DNA of 64,000 bases, taken from Chlorops oryzae. Lineage: Eukaryota > Arthropoda > Insecta > Diptera > Chloropidae. The notes below the pieces were generated by a model that ran no database searches, was not told where the DNA came from, and worked only from the letters and a program-made list of their open reading frames with translations. The position numbers were made by a program, and so were the translations under genes. Location of the stretch: NCBI GenBank assembly GCA_020466095.1, contig CM035806.1:168094371-168158370 (forward strand), read 5' to 3'. Below, piece after piece: positions 37,800 through 49,905 of the stretch (its first letter is position 1; the number at the start of each line of letters is the position of its first letter).

Positions 37800-40580
37800 T
37801 AATTGTGTGCAGGAATAGAAATTTCTAAAAACGAAAAATAAACAATAATTATAATGATAAATTTGAAAAAACGGTGTGCGCATGCGCGTATGTCGAATGC
37901 GATGCGCATCCCCACTATACAGTGTTATGAGACCGATAGACACAAACTTGTGCTAGCGTACATACATACATGTATGTATTGAAGCTTAAATATAATGATT
38001 TATAAATGGTTATATATAATTCTATATATATATATATACATACATATGCATATATACATATGCATTAACGTATATTTAATTATTTAAAAACAATAAAAAT
38101 CTTAACTAATTCAAGCAAATCTCACATTTTTTCTCTGTCGTTCACTTGTTTTGAGATTTATTTTTTTTTTTAAATGAAAACATTTCAAAAACCCAATAAA
38201 ATAGGGGAAATCTCTATTTTCAAGAAACAATATTGCATATTTTTGGTCATTGTACTATCGCAAGTTATAAAAAAAAAAAAAAAAAAAATTGCAAGGATTA
38301 AAATATATATAAAAAAAAAAAACGGAAAAAAAATTCAGTTCCAAGCGATTTTTGTTCGATCAATTAAATCAATCAATCAATTAAACAAAATGAAACGTTT
38401 AAGTTCATCGGAGACAATAAATTTAATATATCGCACCCTGACAACTAAACTGACACAACTCAAAATTTCTGAAATTCGAGTTATGCTATGAATCTTGTTC
38501 CCAAGTCATCCGTCTACCTACAGGAAAAATTCCATTCCATTTTTCTCATTATAAAAGGCCGAAAAAAAGCCGTAATGTCTTTTCTCCCGCTTTGATCGAC
38601 ACTGCGACGAATTTTGTTTTTCGCATTTTCTGAAAAATGGAAAATTTTGAGTTGTGCCACTTTAGTGGATCGGGTGCGATATCTATTAAGTAGAAAAAAA
38701 ATTCCCTTCATTCTCATCGACACAATAAAGGGGGGGGGGGGGGTGCAAGTCGAGAAGGCCAAAAAGCCAAAAAGCAAACAGCTGAAAGTTGTAAACAATT
38801 TAAATTGAAAAGTTGAAATCGGAATGCCTAAAAGTATGCAATGATTTATTTTCGAAAATAATAATCGTTTTAGTTTCCATAAGATTTTACAATATCGAAT
38901 TTTATTCGATAAAGGAAAATGGATGAACGAAAAGAAAACCCAAACAAAAAGAGGATATTCGAGATCCTTGAATTTTTTTTTTTTTGTATTCAAATAATAC
39001 ATACCGTTTGCATGTACATACATAAGACAATATTCATGCATGGATTTGTAAATAGCAGAGCTTTTTGTGGTAAAGAAATAATTTCAGATTCAACGATCAG
39101 AGCGACTGTCCGCATACGCTTAACTTCAACCCCCTTTTAAATGAAGCAAGCACATGGGTGTTTCGAAAGCCTTTCCGAGGATATTGTATTGTATCCCGTA
39201 CAAATGTTGTTGAAAGAGATGACGACACCAGAAGACACCACAAGCAAAAGCCACCAAATCGAGCGGTAATGATAAACACAAAGAAATATTTATATAAAAA
39301 AAAAAGAGTAGAAAGAAAGAAAAAAAAAACCATCGCTAGCAAAAACTTTAAAAAGCGCCGAAGAAGCACCAACAACAACAACAACAACAATGAAAACGAT
39401 ACGCGCGATTTGGATTGAACCGAGCTGGGGCAACTGAACGTGAATCAGTTGCATTTTGCCTTGCGAAGTGGTCGCACGCGGAGTTTTTTTGTTGTTTGCG
39501 CGCTCTCCGATTTGCTGATTTGCCCCTGCCCGGTAACTAACGAACGTTTGAATTGAAATATTTTTTTGTGCGGGGTTTTTCTCACTTTTTATTTTTTTTT
39601 ACTTTTTTCGTTTTCGTTTTATTTTTGCAAATTTTTGATAAATTTTGCAGCGGTGCCGGCTTTGAATTGGCCGGTTATCGAGCCCCGGGGTTCTGGGACA
39701 CCGGATTTCCGAAATGGCCTTGCCGAGGATTTGTGATTTTATTCGTTTTTTTCATTGTTTCTTTTTTGCCTTAGAATAAAAATAAAGCTCAGCTCATTCT
39801 AGATCGCGTCAAAATTTTTGCATATTCAGAATTTTCGAATTTCATTATCGTTCGAAAGCTCGGGGAATTTAGAGAAAAAAAAAACATGACCGAAAGTGGT
39901 GCTACAAGAAGAAAATAAAAGAAGGAATATTGAAAAAAAAAAAAAAAAAATATTAAAAAAAAAAAATTTTAATAAAAGCGAAAAAAGTGATCCCCAAAAT
40001 TTTTGGACAACAAATCCAAAATTTCATTGTGCCGAATTCACTTGGTCGTTGGGTCTTCTTAGTTTTTTTTTTTGTTTTTGATTTTTTTTTTTTTTTTTGT
40101 GGTTTGCCTTAAGGCACTTTCTTCACGTTCAAGTCGGGGTAAGTACATTCAAAATAAGCGAAACGCAAAATTAATGACATATACAGAATACAGGTACACG
40201 CGAGCTACAACAACAACAACACTAACAACAGACCGAAGACATTGTCATTTCACCCGGAATGAAGTTCGATTGGGGTCAAAGATTTTTATGCCTTGTTTAT
40301 ATCTTTTCCTTTTCGCTTCTCTTCATTTGAGAGGAATTAGCCGGATGCGCTTTGCGAACCGAAAGAGAGTCCTTTCAATCGAACAAAAAAGGACTTTAAT
40401 ATGAGGACTTTGTACAGAGCGATTGTCCGTTGGAGGCATCCACGACTATGGCGGATACGGCGCCTTTGTGTTGCAAATTTGAAACATCTCAAAATTCAAC
40501 CATATTATAAAGCTTCTGAGAATTTTAGCACACAGCTTGAAAGCTGATGGCTTGATTTGGGGGGCTTTGATTTCCCCCTC
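37800..40580. other. No gene seen
   Basis: It includes AATAAA at 38092, A-runs, a G-run (38730-38742) and (AAC)n at 39371-39390. The open frames at 38514-39418 lack domains. The GC-richer piece at 39640-39740 is short and unrecognised. Confidence 0.5.
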
Positions 40581-40584
40581 TTTC

Positions 40585-40800
40585 GACTAAGTCCTCGATT
40601 GGATAAGTCTTACACATGCTTAAGTGATATATAGAAAATTTTCTTATATCTCTGGGTTCAACTCCCAGCTAAGGTCATGGATGTTTGTTTCTGTTTTTCT
40701 TCGTTTTTCCCATTTTTCGTGATATCACAAAGGGGCCCATGTGAGGCCTAAGTGTGCCACCCTTAATGGTGACAGTCGCGCTAACCTAACCTAACCTAAA
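40585..40800 (+). mobile_element. Second SINE-like element, tRNA-like head and (CTAAC)n tail
   Basis: A B-box-like GGGTTCAACTCCC (40658-40670) follows TAAGTCCTCGATTGG (about 40588), which may be a degenerate A box. The body ends GAGGCCTAAGTGTGCCACCC, echoing GCCTAAGTGGCAGCCACTT of the other SINE, then a CTAACCTAACCTAACCTAAA tail (40780-40799). No target duplication was found, so the left edge is approximate. Confidence 0.6.
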
Positions 40801-40939
40801 ATTTTTAAAAAAAATATTTTTTTTTCTTTTAATTTAAAAAAAATTTTTTTTCTTTTTTTTTTTTAAAAAAAGAGACTATATGTGATGAGATGATATTCCT
40901 TGTTTTCAACAAAAATAAGAAGTCCTTTCTTCGATTTAG

Positions 40940-41184
40940 CTAGGTAGGTAGGTTGAAGTGGCTGCCACTTAGGCCGTTAATCGGCCCATTGTGATACCAA
41001 TGAGGTTTTCTTGTATTTGTGTAAGTGTATGTCTTTTTATGTAGTGTGCCCCTAACATGCGATTTTTTGAAAAACCAGTGCTAGGCTTGGAACATTACAC
41101 TCCGTTTCGCCTGTGCCGGGAATCGAACCTCGGACCCTGGGATCAAGAGCATAGCACGCATCCCCTACGCTATCCCAGAGCCAC
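40940..41184 (-). mobile_element. tRNA-derived SINE, copy 2 (inverted), with exact 14 bp TSD
   Basis: This is the reverse complement of the 14529-14775 SINE: head at 41184, A box TAGCGTAGGGG, B box GGTTCGATTCC (RC of GGAATCGAACC near 41120), and tail (CCTA)n at 40940-40955. It is flanked by identical TTTCTTCGATTTAG at 40926-40939 and 41185-41198. Intact duplications and high similarity to copy 1 suggest fairly recent insertion. Confidence 0.93.
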
Positions 41185-41244
41185 TTTCTTCGATTTAGTT
41201 TTGCGTCTTGCCGAAGGAGACTGACAGAGGGATACAAGAAGATA

Positions 41245-41251
<7 letters not shown>

Positions 41252-41292
<41 letters not shown>
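41252..41292. repeat. (GA)n microsatellite
   Basis: GA dinucleotides; a CT run of similar length follows at 41611-41649. Confidence 0.95.
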
Positions 41293-41294
<2 letters not shown>

Positions 41295-41299
41295 GAAAA

Positions 41300-41607
41300 T
41301 ACACTTTCGTTAGTAAACGATTCTGCCAGTTAACCAGTCAATCAATTAGTCACTCAGTCAGTCGGTCAGTCGGCCCATCTATTTATCTACCCGTCCCCTA
41401 CCTCATTTGATTAGAAAAAAGAGAGAGAAAAAAAAAAACTGTGCGACCGCGATAAACCTGAAAATTCATATTCATTCGGAATTCGCCACAGCCACAGCCG
41501 CTGATGTCACTTTCCCAATTTTGAAAAAGTGTAAACTTGTAAAAATGATGAAAAAATGCATGAGAAGGAATTTTGTCCAGGTCCAGTATTCCAGTATCCA
41601 GGTCAGG

Positions 41608-41643
<36 letters not shown>

Positions 41644-42535
41644 CTCTCTTGTCCACTTTCTAATAATCAATGAAGAAATTTTATAACTTGCCGTGCAAGA
41701 ATAAACGCTTCAAATGGATGCGAATCCAAAGGCTTGTTATGTTATTGCATTACGAGGCTTGTTCAATAAGTACGTATAATGGTTTCGGTGTGAAATTTCG
41801 ATAATTCTTTTTTCCTTCCATTCCTTTACATGGATGAGGACATTTTCTTTTAACTACTTATATATGTAGGCACTTGTGAGTGAATGGCTTTCGGAAGGAC
41901 TCGATACGAGGACCGTGTACACTGTCGGTGAATGTGTGTTTGTGTGAGTGTGAGTGTGAGTCTGAGTGTGCGAAAACCTCTTGTGACATAGTGATTCTGT
42001 TCCAAGGAAATGACCGCTTTCTTAGCAAAAACGTTTCGATTGACATTGGGTATATACATACATACATATGTACATATGTATGATAAATAATTTATTTATT
42101 TTAATTTAAATAATTTTTTATATCGGATCTTTCCAGATCTTTGTTGTTTTATTTAGCCTTTATTTTGCTTTCGTTTTTGTTATCGTTTATGTTTTTGCTT
42201 TCGTTTTTGTTGTTGGTTTTGTTTTCGTTTTTGTTGTTGGTTTCGTTTTCGATCTTGCTTTTGATGCCATCGTTGAGAGCAAAATTTTAACGATGAATCC
42301 TTAAGATCGTACAATCGCACAGACACACACACACACACACACGCACACGTAGTTAAGCATTAGAAAAAAGCTGTTTTGCCGGTTCCAATCATTCAGTTCG
42401 ATTCAATGTCTCTCCGCTGGAAGATTTGATGCAGCCATGGCAGATACAATCTGGTTTCCCATACGCAGCACGTTTCAGCAAGCATAAACACATGTGCGCT
42501 CATACACACGCACACATACCAATGTATATAGAAAT
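41300..42535. other. No gene seen
   Basis: It holds CAGTCAGTCGGTC repeats (41356-41380), (TGAG)-type repeats at 41944-41965, GTTTTTGTTGTTGG-type repeats at 42170-42250 and (CA)n at 42322-42340. No reading frame was believed. Confidence 0.5.
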
Positions 42536-42537
42536 GA

Positions 42538-42904
42538 CCCTGTAGGAAATGTCAATAGTGAATTTATACTCTTTCTCTACTGACCAGTTATACCCGTCGC
42601 AATGCTTTGCCGTTATTGACATTTTATCATTGAGTGGGCATTGCAATGTCAACTATTAGACCGAAGAAATATTGACGAACTATTGACGTCGGTAGCTATT
42701 ATGTAGACAAAAGGAGTACTCTTTCGCCTTATTAAGGAGACACGTTGTTGACATGGTCAATAAAGATGAACTATACCTCTTGACAGTAAAGTTTCTCTAA
42801 TGACACCGACCGTAAATACTGTTGACGTTGGAACTAGTTCTCTTGTCTATATTGACGTCTCAATATAGACATGGGGCCATATGGTGACAGGCTTCCTGCA
42901 GGGG
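42538..42904. mobile_element. MITE with CCCTG(T/C)AGGAA ends
   Basis: The left end is CCCTGTAGGAAATGTC and the right end is CTTCCTGCAGGGG. The left end resembles the CCCAGCGGGAAATGTC terminus of 16720-17271. The interior is built from TATTGACATT/TGTCAATA-like motifs in both orientations. Confidence 0.55.
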
Positions 42905-43419
42905 AGATACAATTTCTCAAATTAATGTGGCCAGCTTTTTTTTAAATATTTTTTTTTTATTTTTTATTAATTTTGTTTTCTTCATTTTTCCTGCCTTTCT
43001 GCCTTAGTTAAGACGACGTTCTTTATTTCGGTTTCGATAAGAAAAAAAAAATAAATAAATAAAACAGACCAAAGCTGCTTTCATTGGTGATTCACGTTGA
43101 CGTTGACGTTGAGCGCCATCATTTATCGGCCGTCAATCGGGCTTGCCAACGAAAATAACAGCAATACAAACAGTCTCGATGAATGACCTTATAACGAGCA
43201 AAATTCGCTAAGTGAAAAGGGAATGTGGCAGTGTGGGAGTGGAAATGGGAGTGAGAGTGAGAGAGCTGGAGATACCTGAAATCACAGTCCATGCTAGACA
43301 GCAGCGCGATGGAAACAATGGTTAAATAAAAATATATACGTATATAGTAGATATACTCACGTACCATTAGTGCACCATAGGAGTCAAGGTGTCTTCCATA
43401 ATACCTACTTAGTGCGTAT

Positions 43420-44227
43420 ACACCGAGAGAAATAACAACAGTTAAATCAACTACTTAGAACAGTTAAAGTGAGAGTGGTCAAATAAAACTGTATTCCGCG
43501 TCAAAATGCACTGAAAAAGGCAGTCAAATGAACACAGTTGAAAAACAGTTACTTTTTATGTTCAAAGATTTTCGATAGCTCAGTGGTTTAAACTGTGACT
43601 CGACAGTCGTGAGCTTCGGGGTTCTATCCCTGCTGGCGGCGGGAATTTTTCTGAATTTTTTTTTAATTACAGTTTTTTTTTTTTTTGTTCAGAGTGTAGT
43701 TGTTTTGGAAGACAAAAATTTTCTCCTAAATTTTTAAAATTTTTAATTTATTTAATTTTTTTTTTAATGGTTCATTTTCAAGCAGTTCCCGAAAAATCTT
43801 GAGCAACCATAAACTCAAGTGAGCATTTTGACCAACAAATTAAATTCGTTCGTTTAGCGTAATGGTTAAGACGTTCGCCCAGCGAAGTGGGGGGAGGTCA
43901 GCGGTTCAAGGCTCGGCCGAGGCGAGAAAATTTAAAGAGATGAAAGAGAAAAGATTTAAATAGAAACAAATAAATAAAGAAAAATATAATAATTTAATAA
44001 AAAAATAAAAAATATTAATAAAAGAAGATAAAGAAAAATTCCAGTCGCTGGTGACAGTTGATTTAACCGCGAGACAGTTATATCAACCATCAGGTAGTTA
44101 TTTATCCTTATTGACTGTGTTTGAACTGTTGAATTGACCGCTACTACACATAAGCTAACAATTAACGGTTAACTCGGTTATTTAACCTGCTTTTTCAGTT
44201 AATATAACAACCTTTTTCTCTCGGTGT
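43420..44227 (+). mobile_element. TIR element (CACCGAGAGAAA, TA target) enclosing two tRNA-like segments
   Basis: TA|CACCGAGAGAAA at 43421 and TTTCTCTCGGTG|TA at 44226 give perfect 12 bp inverted ends with a TA duplication. Subterminal AACAGTTAAA/CAGTTAAT motifs recur at both sides. Inside are two tRNA-like stretches on +. The first has A box TAGCTCAGTGG (43576-43586) with B box GGTTCTATCCC (43620-43630). The second has TAGCGTAATGG (43855-43865) with GGTTCAAGGCT (43903-43913). Neither can fold an acceptor stem, so they are not tRNA genes. There is no transposase. Confidence 0.85.
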
Positions 44228-44229
44228 AT

Positions 44230-44875
44230 GGATGTGCGCCCACTTAGCGGAAATATGTTTGCACACCTCTTTAATTACGGGAAGAAAGTATCTATATGTA
44301 TGTATGTACAATGTATGTCTGCCCCCTGTACAAATAGCCGGAATGACAAGATGGACATCGCCTTTGGAAAATACAAAAAAAAAACCAATAAGGATAATTT
44401 GCTAGCAACAAAATTTTCGCTATCGCCTTGACCCCAATAAAAAGTAAAATCCAATTTAATCAAACCGTAGAAGGTGGGATGGATTGGATTTTGTCATTGC
44501 GGGCTTTCATTTCCGTTAGGCAAAAAAGCAAGTCCTGCGAAAAGGATTGAATCGATATCAGTGTAGAGAAAGAAAAATGGAAACTAATATTTAAGTTGTA
44601 AAAGAAAGATAATAGTCCTTGGGTTTTCCTATGAAATTTATTCGTAATTTAATTTGACAATTATGGGGACTGCAATTGTAAGAACTTCAGAAAGCCCATT
44701 ATCTTTTTTGCATGACAGAGTTAGCAGTGATTTCATTGGTGACATGTGTGATGGCTGTGTCATGCTTGACGACGAAGGCTCGAAGGATTCAAGGGTAGCC
44801 TACAAAATTTTTTAGTACAAATAGAAACTTTCGAAAGAGGCAAGGTGAAAATGGAAGAGATTTCTGGACTCGGGA
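44230..44875. other. No gene seen
   Basis: Unique-looking AT-rich sequence; only short open frames. Confidence 0.5.
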
Positions 44876-44879
44876 ATGA

Positions 44880-45033
44880 CACGTTTATAAAGAAAATAAG
44901 AGGGAGTGAGAGAGCGAGAGAAGGAAAAAGAGAGAATGTGTGGAAGAGACAGAGAAAGAGAGAGAAAGAGGGAAAAAGAGAGATAGAAAGAGAGAGGGGC
45001 AAAGAGAGAGAAAGAGATAGATAGAGAGAGGGG

Positions 45034-45065
<32 letters not shown>

Positions 45066-45830
45066 AAGAGAAATAAAGATAGAGATAAATGAAGATAGAG
45101 AAGGAGAGAGAAAGAAGGAAAAAGAGAGAATGTGTGGAAGAGAGAAAAAGAGAGAGAGATAAAAAGAGATAGAAAGACAGAGATAGATAGAGAGAGATAG
45201 ATAGAGAGAGATAGATAGAGAGAGATAGATAGAGAGAGATAGATAGAGAGAGATAGATAGAGAGAGATAGATAGATAGAAAGAGATAGAAATAGAGAGAC
45301 AAAAAGAGAGGGAGAGAGAGAGAGAGAGAGAGAGAGGAGAAAAAGAAATAAAGATAGAGATAAATGAAAATAGAGAAGGATAGAGAGAGAGAGAAGGAAA
45401 AATAGAAATGTGTGGAAGAGAGAAAAAGAGAGAGAAATAAAAAGAGATAGAAAGACAGAGATAGATAGAAAGAGATAGATATATAGAAAGAAATAGATAG
45501 AGAGAGATTGATATATAGAAAGAGAGAGATATAGAGAGACATAAAGAGAGAGATAGAGAGAAATAAAGAGAGAATTAAATGAAGAGAGATAGAGAGAGAG
45601 AGAGAAGAGAGGGAGAGGGAAAAAGAGAAAGGCACAGAGATAGAAAGAGGGAGAGATAAAAATAGAAAGAAAAGAAGAAAGAAAGAAAAAGAAGAAAAGA
45701 AAAGAAAGAGAAAGAAAGAAAAGAAAAGAAGAAAGAAAGAAAAGAAAGAAAAAGAAAAGAAAAGAAAGAAAAGAAAGAAAAGAAAGAAAAGAAAGAAAAG
45801 AAAGAAAAGAAAGAAAAGAAAGAAAGAGAT
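44880..45830. repeat. GA/GATA/GAAA purine array, ~950 bp
   Basis: It starts with GAGAGGGAG-type units and passes through (GATA GATA GAGA GA)n at 45180-45290. The right part is (GAAAAGAAAGAAA)n (45660-45830). Two sub-blocks, AGAATGTGTGGAAGAGA... at 44933 and 45128 with a variant at 45408, show an internal duplication of about 195 bp to 280 bp. Minus-strand Ser/Leu/Phe frames are artefacts. Confidence 0.95.
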
Positions 45831-45844
45831 AGGAACCAAAAATT

Positions 45845-46535
45845 CTCCCGGGCCCCGTAAGGTGAAGCTCCGCCACTGGCCATCTGGCTGACTGTTCCGG
45901 CATGGGAGACATCAAATTTAGAAAGACACAGAAACAGACGAACGTGTCCCATTTGGCATTTTGGAGTTGGTTCAAATTTCTTTCGTTTCTCTTCGTTCTT
46001 CGTTCTTCATTTCTATTTTGAATTTAATTCTTTTTTTCCATTCGTCAAAGCGCTAAACTTGCTTATGAGCAACTCTCACCCGAAAATTGGAGTCTAAAAC
46101 AATTTCCGTTAGATGTACTTGAATGTAAAGTCATGTACCAGAAAATGTGTACACCAAACAAAAAACTTTCATAGACCTGTACATACATACATATATGTAT
46201 ATGTCTGTGCATGTGTGTGTGTGTGCGCGCGCCAGAATACATACACCAATGTATGGACGGTGGCAATTTGTAAGCACTAACCCGCACAAAATGTGACACC
46301 TGGCACCCCACCATTTTTCGCTCGTCTTTGGCGTCTTAACAACGTTATAATGAATTAAATGAGAAAAGAGAAAAGGAGAAGCTTTTGGCTAACGAAAAGT
46401 TTTGGAAAAATCAAACTAGCTTCAGAAATGCTGCGCATGCTCACTTCTTCGGTTCGTTTGTAATGCATTCTTGGGCTTCCTTAAGGAATTTCTTTTTTCA
46501 AACTAAAAAGTCTCCGTTTTTAGGACAGCAGGATA
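45845..46535. other. No gene seen; TE-like CCCGGGCC block at its left edge
   Basis: TTCTCCCGGGCC (45842-45853) directly follows the purine array and resembles TTCCCCCGGGCC after the array at 57560-57765. The rest is unique. Confidence 0.4.
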
Positions 46536-46539
46536 ACCA

Positions 46540-46580
46540 GAGAGATAGAGAGAGATAGAGAGAGAGAGATAGAGAGAGAT

Positions 46581-46612
<32 letters not shown>

Positions 46613-47510
46613 GATATTAGAGAATTTAGAGAGAGAGAGAGAGATAGAGAGAAGAGTATAGAGAGAGAGATTTAAGAGAGAAAGATTAGAGATTAATAAA
46701 ATTTCAATAGAAGAAAGAAAGAGAGAAAGAGAAAATCATAAAAAAAAAAGAGCGAGCGAGAGAAAGAGAGAGATAAGAGACGAGCAAGACGAGAGATAAG
46801 AGAAGGAAGTATAAAAAGTAGAGAGAAAGAGATTATAGAGAGAGAAAGGAGATGAATAGAAGATAAAGAGAGCAGAAAGAGATAATGAGAAAATAAGAAA
46901 AGAGAAGAGAACAGAGAGATAGAGAAGAAGAGAAGAGAGAAGAGAGAGAGAGATAGAGAGAGAAGAAGAGAGAGAAGAGAGAGGGAAGAGAGAAAGAATA
47001 AGAGACAGCAAGCGAGAGAAAGAGATAGAAAGAGAGAGAAGAGATATAGAGAGAGAAAGAGATATAGAGAGAGAAAGAGATATAGAAAGATAAAGACAAA
47101 GAGATATAGAAAGAGAAAGAAAGAGAGAGAGAGAGAGAGAGGAGAGAAGAGAAAGAATAAGAAGAAGCGAGAGAAAGAGATAGAAAGAGAGAAAGAGATA
47201 TAGAGAGAGAAAGAGATAATAGAAATAAAGACAAAGAGATATAGAAAGAGAAGAGAGACGAGAGAGAGAAAAAAGATAAGAGAGAGAGATAGAATAAAGA
47301 AAGAGAAGAAGAGGAAGAGTAGATAAGACCAGAGCGAGAAAAGAGATAACAGAGAGATAAAAGAATAGAGAGACAAATTATATAGAGAGAAAGATCTAGA
47401 GAGATAAGACAAGAGATATAGAAAGAGAAAGAGAGAGAGAGAGATGAAAAAGAAAGAGAAGAGAGAGAGAGAGATAAAGAGAAACAGACGTAGAAAGAGA
47501 GACTTAGCCG
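46540..47510. repeat. GAGA/GATA purine array, ~970 bp
   Basis: GAGAGATAGAGA units, increasingly irregular with many one-base slips. The segment AGACAGCAAGCGAGAGAAAG... (about 47003) is repeated as AGAAGCGAGAGAAAG (about 47162), so a block of about 160 bp is duplicated. Arg-Glu and Ser-Leu frames are artefacts. Confidence 0.95.
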
Positions 47511-47514
47511 GCGC

Positions 47515-48470
47515 AGTTGATATTCTCAAAATTACTGAATTTAATCTCGATTTTCTCAAATCGATAATCAAACGATTTGGCGTCTCCAAAATTGAGTCTC
47601 TTCATTTCATCATTAACTACCATCAACATCATCTCATAATCTTCTTCTGTTCCAAAGAACGAAATGTAATGAAAAATCTCTTTAACCTCCATATGCCCTT
47701 CAATATGCTCCTTCCAAGGTCCGTTGATTGAAGTCAACAGTCTTTGGTCTGTCTGTTCACGATCGCTCTTATCAATTGTCCATAAATTATTGATGATTCA
47801 ATAATTTACACAATTGACGCACACACAGCTTAGCGCGATAATGAAATTGCAACGCAAAACACTGTTCCGAGAACCCTAAAGAAAAGAAAAAAAAAAGAAA
47901 AAACAACAACAAAAATGGGTTGCCAATCACAATTTTATGGCCCCTTTATGTATGCATGCAGGTTAACGATACGATCATGAAAAGTCCGGACATTCTTATC
48001 GACGGCTCTTTTCCATGCAATTACCGCGATAAATAATTGGTTATCGAGCCATGAATGCACCTCCGAGGACATGTTTTTTTTTTTTTCACACGTATCTTAT
48101 CACTTTCTGCAATCGGTTCATTCTTCCAATCGAAAGAACAGTCTGTAAAAAAAAAAAAAAAACATAGTAAAGCTGTTCGATCTTCGAAACAGACCCGTTA
48201 GTACTGGTGTAGGACCCCTAAAAGCGGATAAGCGGATTGCCAATAAGCATGCCGAAATTCACCAGAATAGCTGATCTCCTTCGATGTACCGAATCTCATG
48301 GCAGGATCACCACATTTTGTCTGTTATATTTCGAGTAGTTCTAAAAATTACACACGCATCTGTATTCCGTATTCCGATCGAAAGGTAAAGAGTTTGTCGA
48401 CCCCCGATCACTGGATTACTTTCACACTGAATGCCTTTCTGCATGTATTCTGAAGGATTTTGCCTCTATG
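47515..48470. other. No gene seen
   Basis: Ordinary AT-rich sequence with open frames of 77-95 codons on both strands at 47504-47737 that overlap and have no homology I recognise. Confidence 0.45.
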
Positions 48471-48475
48471 TACCC

Positions 48476-48963
48476 AGCAGGAAAACTCCCCATGACAAAA
48501 TCAGTGATGTCAGTGTGACTTTGCAGCCGGAATGCATGAAAATTCGTTTAAAAAAACTTTTTATGACATTTCTACACGAACTGACAGCGACTTACAGACT
48601 GACTTTAACTTCGTGGTATTGGAAAATGTCACTATAGTGACTCCTAGGGGGTGGGATGGCGAAAAAAAAACATTTGAGAGCAGCACATTCTCTTATCTCT
48701 TCTAAATGTCAATATGTAGATATCTGTATAGAAACCAGTTGGAAACTCGAACTCGCGATCTCCGGATTGTGAATCGAGGACGCAAACACATGCTATCGCT
48801 AAGCTGACGCTCAAACCTTTTTTAAATTCAGTAGCCAATAAGATTGAAGAACATGAACATCACGCATCCACGATCACATGATCTCCCAAGTGGGCATGCA
48901 TGACAATGTCACCCAGTGAAATCACTTATGTTCTTGTCTTGCTGGATATATTTGCCTGCTGGG
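48476..48963 (+). mobile_element. TIR element of the 16720-17271 family, second copy
   Basis: It starts CCCAGCAGGAAAA (48476) and ends TTTGCCTGCTGGG. Interior blocks GGGTGGGATGGCGA, CATTTGAGAGCAGCA, TAGAAACCAGTTGG and GTAGCCAATAAGA match 16720-17271 in order. The minus strand again has a tRNA-like segment, with a B-box-like GAGTTCGAGTTTCC (RC, 48754-48741) and upstream TTAGCGATAGCATG. Confidence 0.8.
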
Positions 48964-49009
48964 GTGGTCCCTGCGATCATCTTGTATGTGTACTAATATC
49001 AAAGAGCTA

Positions 49010-49385
49010 CCTTCTGATTTTGATAAAAAAAAAATTTTTTTTGTAAAAGATAAAATTTTTAGGTCATTTTTAAATACAGTCAGAAAGTGGCATAAATACA
49101 CTGAAAAAAAATTATTAAAATTTTTGTTTCTTTTTTATGGATCAATTTTTCTCAGTGTAAAATTAAAATGAAACTTTTTTAGTTTCCTTGTTGTACTAAC
49201 TATCAGCCGTCATTTGTTTCATCTTTTTTATCTTTATTGGGTCTTGAGATAAAAAAATTTTTGGAAAAATGGCTTACGAAAAAGATTTTTTCGAGGATAT
49301 TTAAAGAGGATACTGCGCAAAAGGCGGACTTCTAAAGTGTTTTTAAATAGTACCTATTCAAAAATCAACAAAACTTTAATACCCG
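49010..49385 (+). repeat. Dispersed AT-rich repeat, copy 2 (copy 1 at 530-1010)
   Basis: It contains TA|CACTGAAAAAAA...TTTTTCTCAGTG|TA (49099-49157), a TA-flanked inverted unit of 59 bp, then the ATCTTTTTTATCTT, TTGAGATAAAAAA and ATCAACAAAAC blocks in the order seen at 727-1000. Confidence 0.6.
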
Positions 49386-49389
49386 CAGT

Positions 49390-49905
49390 CGGCTATAACC
49401 GTAAGAATGTAGAATCAAGTCTGCTACGAAAATACTTCTCTTCTGATCGGGGAAATCGAAATTTATTAAAAAATTTTTTGTGTTTTTTTTTCTTTTTTTT
49501 TTCTTGAAAGTCATAGAAAATAATTTTTTTTTTTTGAAAAAAATTGTGGGGAACTTGTGATCACAGGGGGCTGAAGAGAAACCAATATCGAATCGGTGAG
49601 TAACCGAATACCCATTACGAATGCTTTAACACAATGTTGAAAATAAAAAGAATAAATAAAATAATAGAACTTAAGATTAAAACACCCGCAACTGAACACG
49701 TTGGCTCTCGGTTGGGCTCTCTCTCTCTCTCTCTCTAATATCTTCTTGGACGTTCAAATATGGAGAGGGGAACACGTCAACCGCAGTCCATATATGATTC
49801 ACTTGCAATTCAGTGATCGTTCGATCAATGTCCAGGCATAACAAAACTAAGAATTGTTGGCATAAAATCACGTCATTCGTAAGTAAGAAAAAAAGACAAA
49901 AAAAA
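49390..49905. other. No gene seen
   Basis: T-runs (49487-49502, 49523-49534) and (CT)n at 49719-49736; nothing coding. Confidence 0.5.

Noticed and set aside
40780..40799. Interstitial telomere repeat (CCTAA)n
   Set aside because: Only about three units, at the end of a SINE-like body; flies do not use TTAGG telomeres.
43571..43640. Possible tRNA genes (also at 14540, 43855, 17040, 48745, 56230)
   Set aside because: A/B-box matches exist but no acceptor stem, proper anticodon arm or terminator fits; they sit inside SINEs or TIR elements.
44760..45975. Minus-strand Phe/Ser/Leu frames of 359-387 codons resembling membrane proteins
   Set aside because: They derive from the GA/GAAA purine array; the same holds for 46693-47589, 57374-57977, 59720-60571 and 60901-61777.
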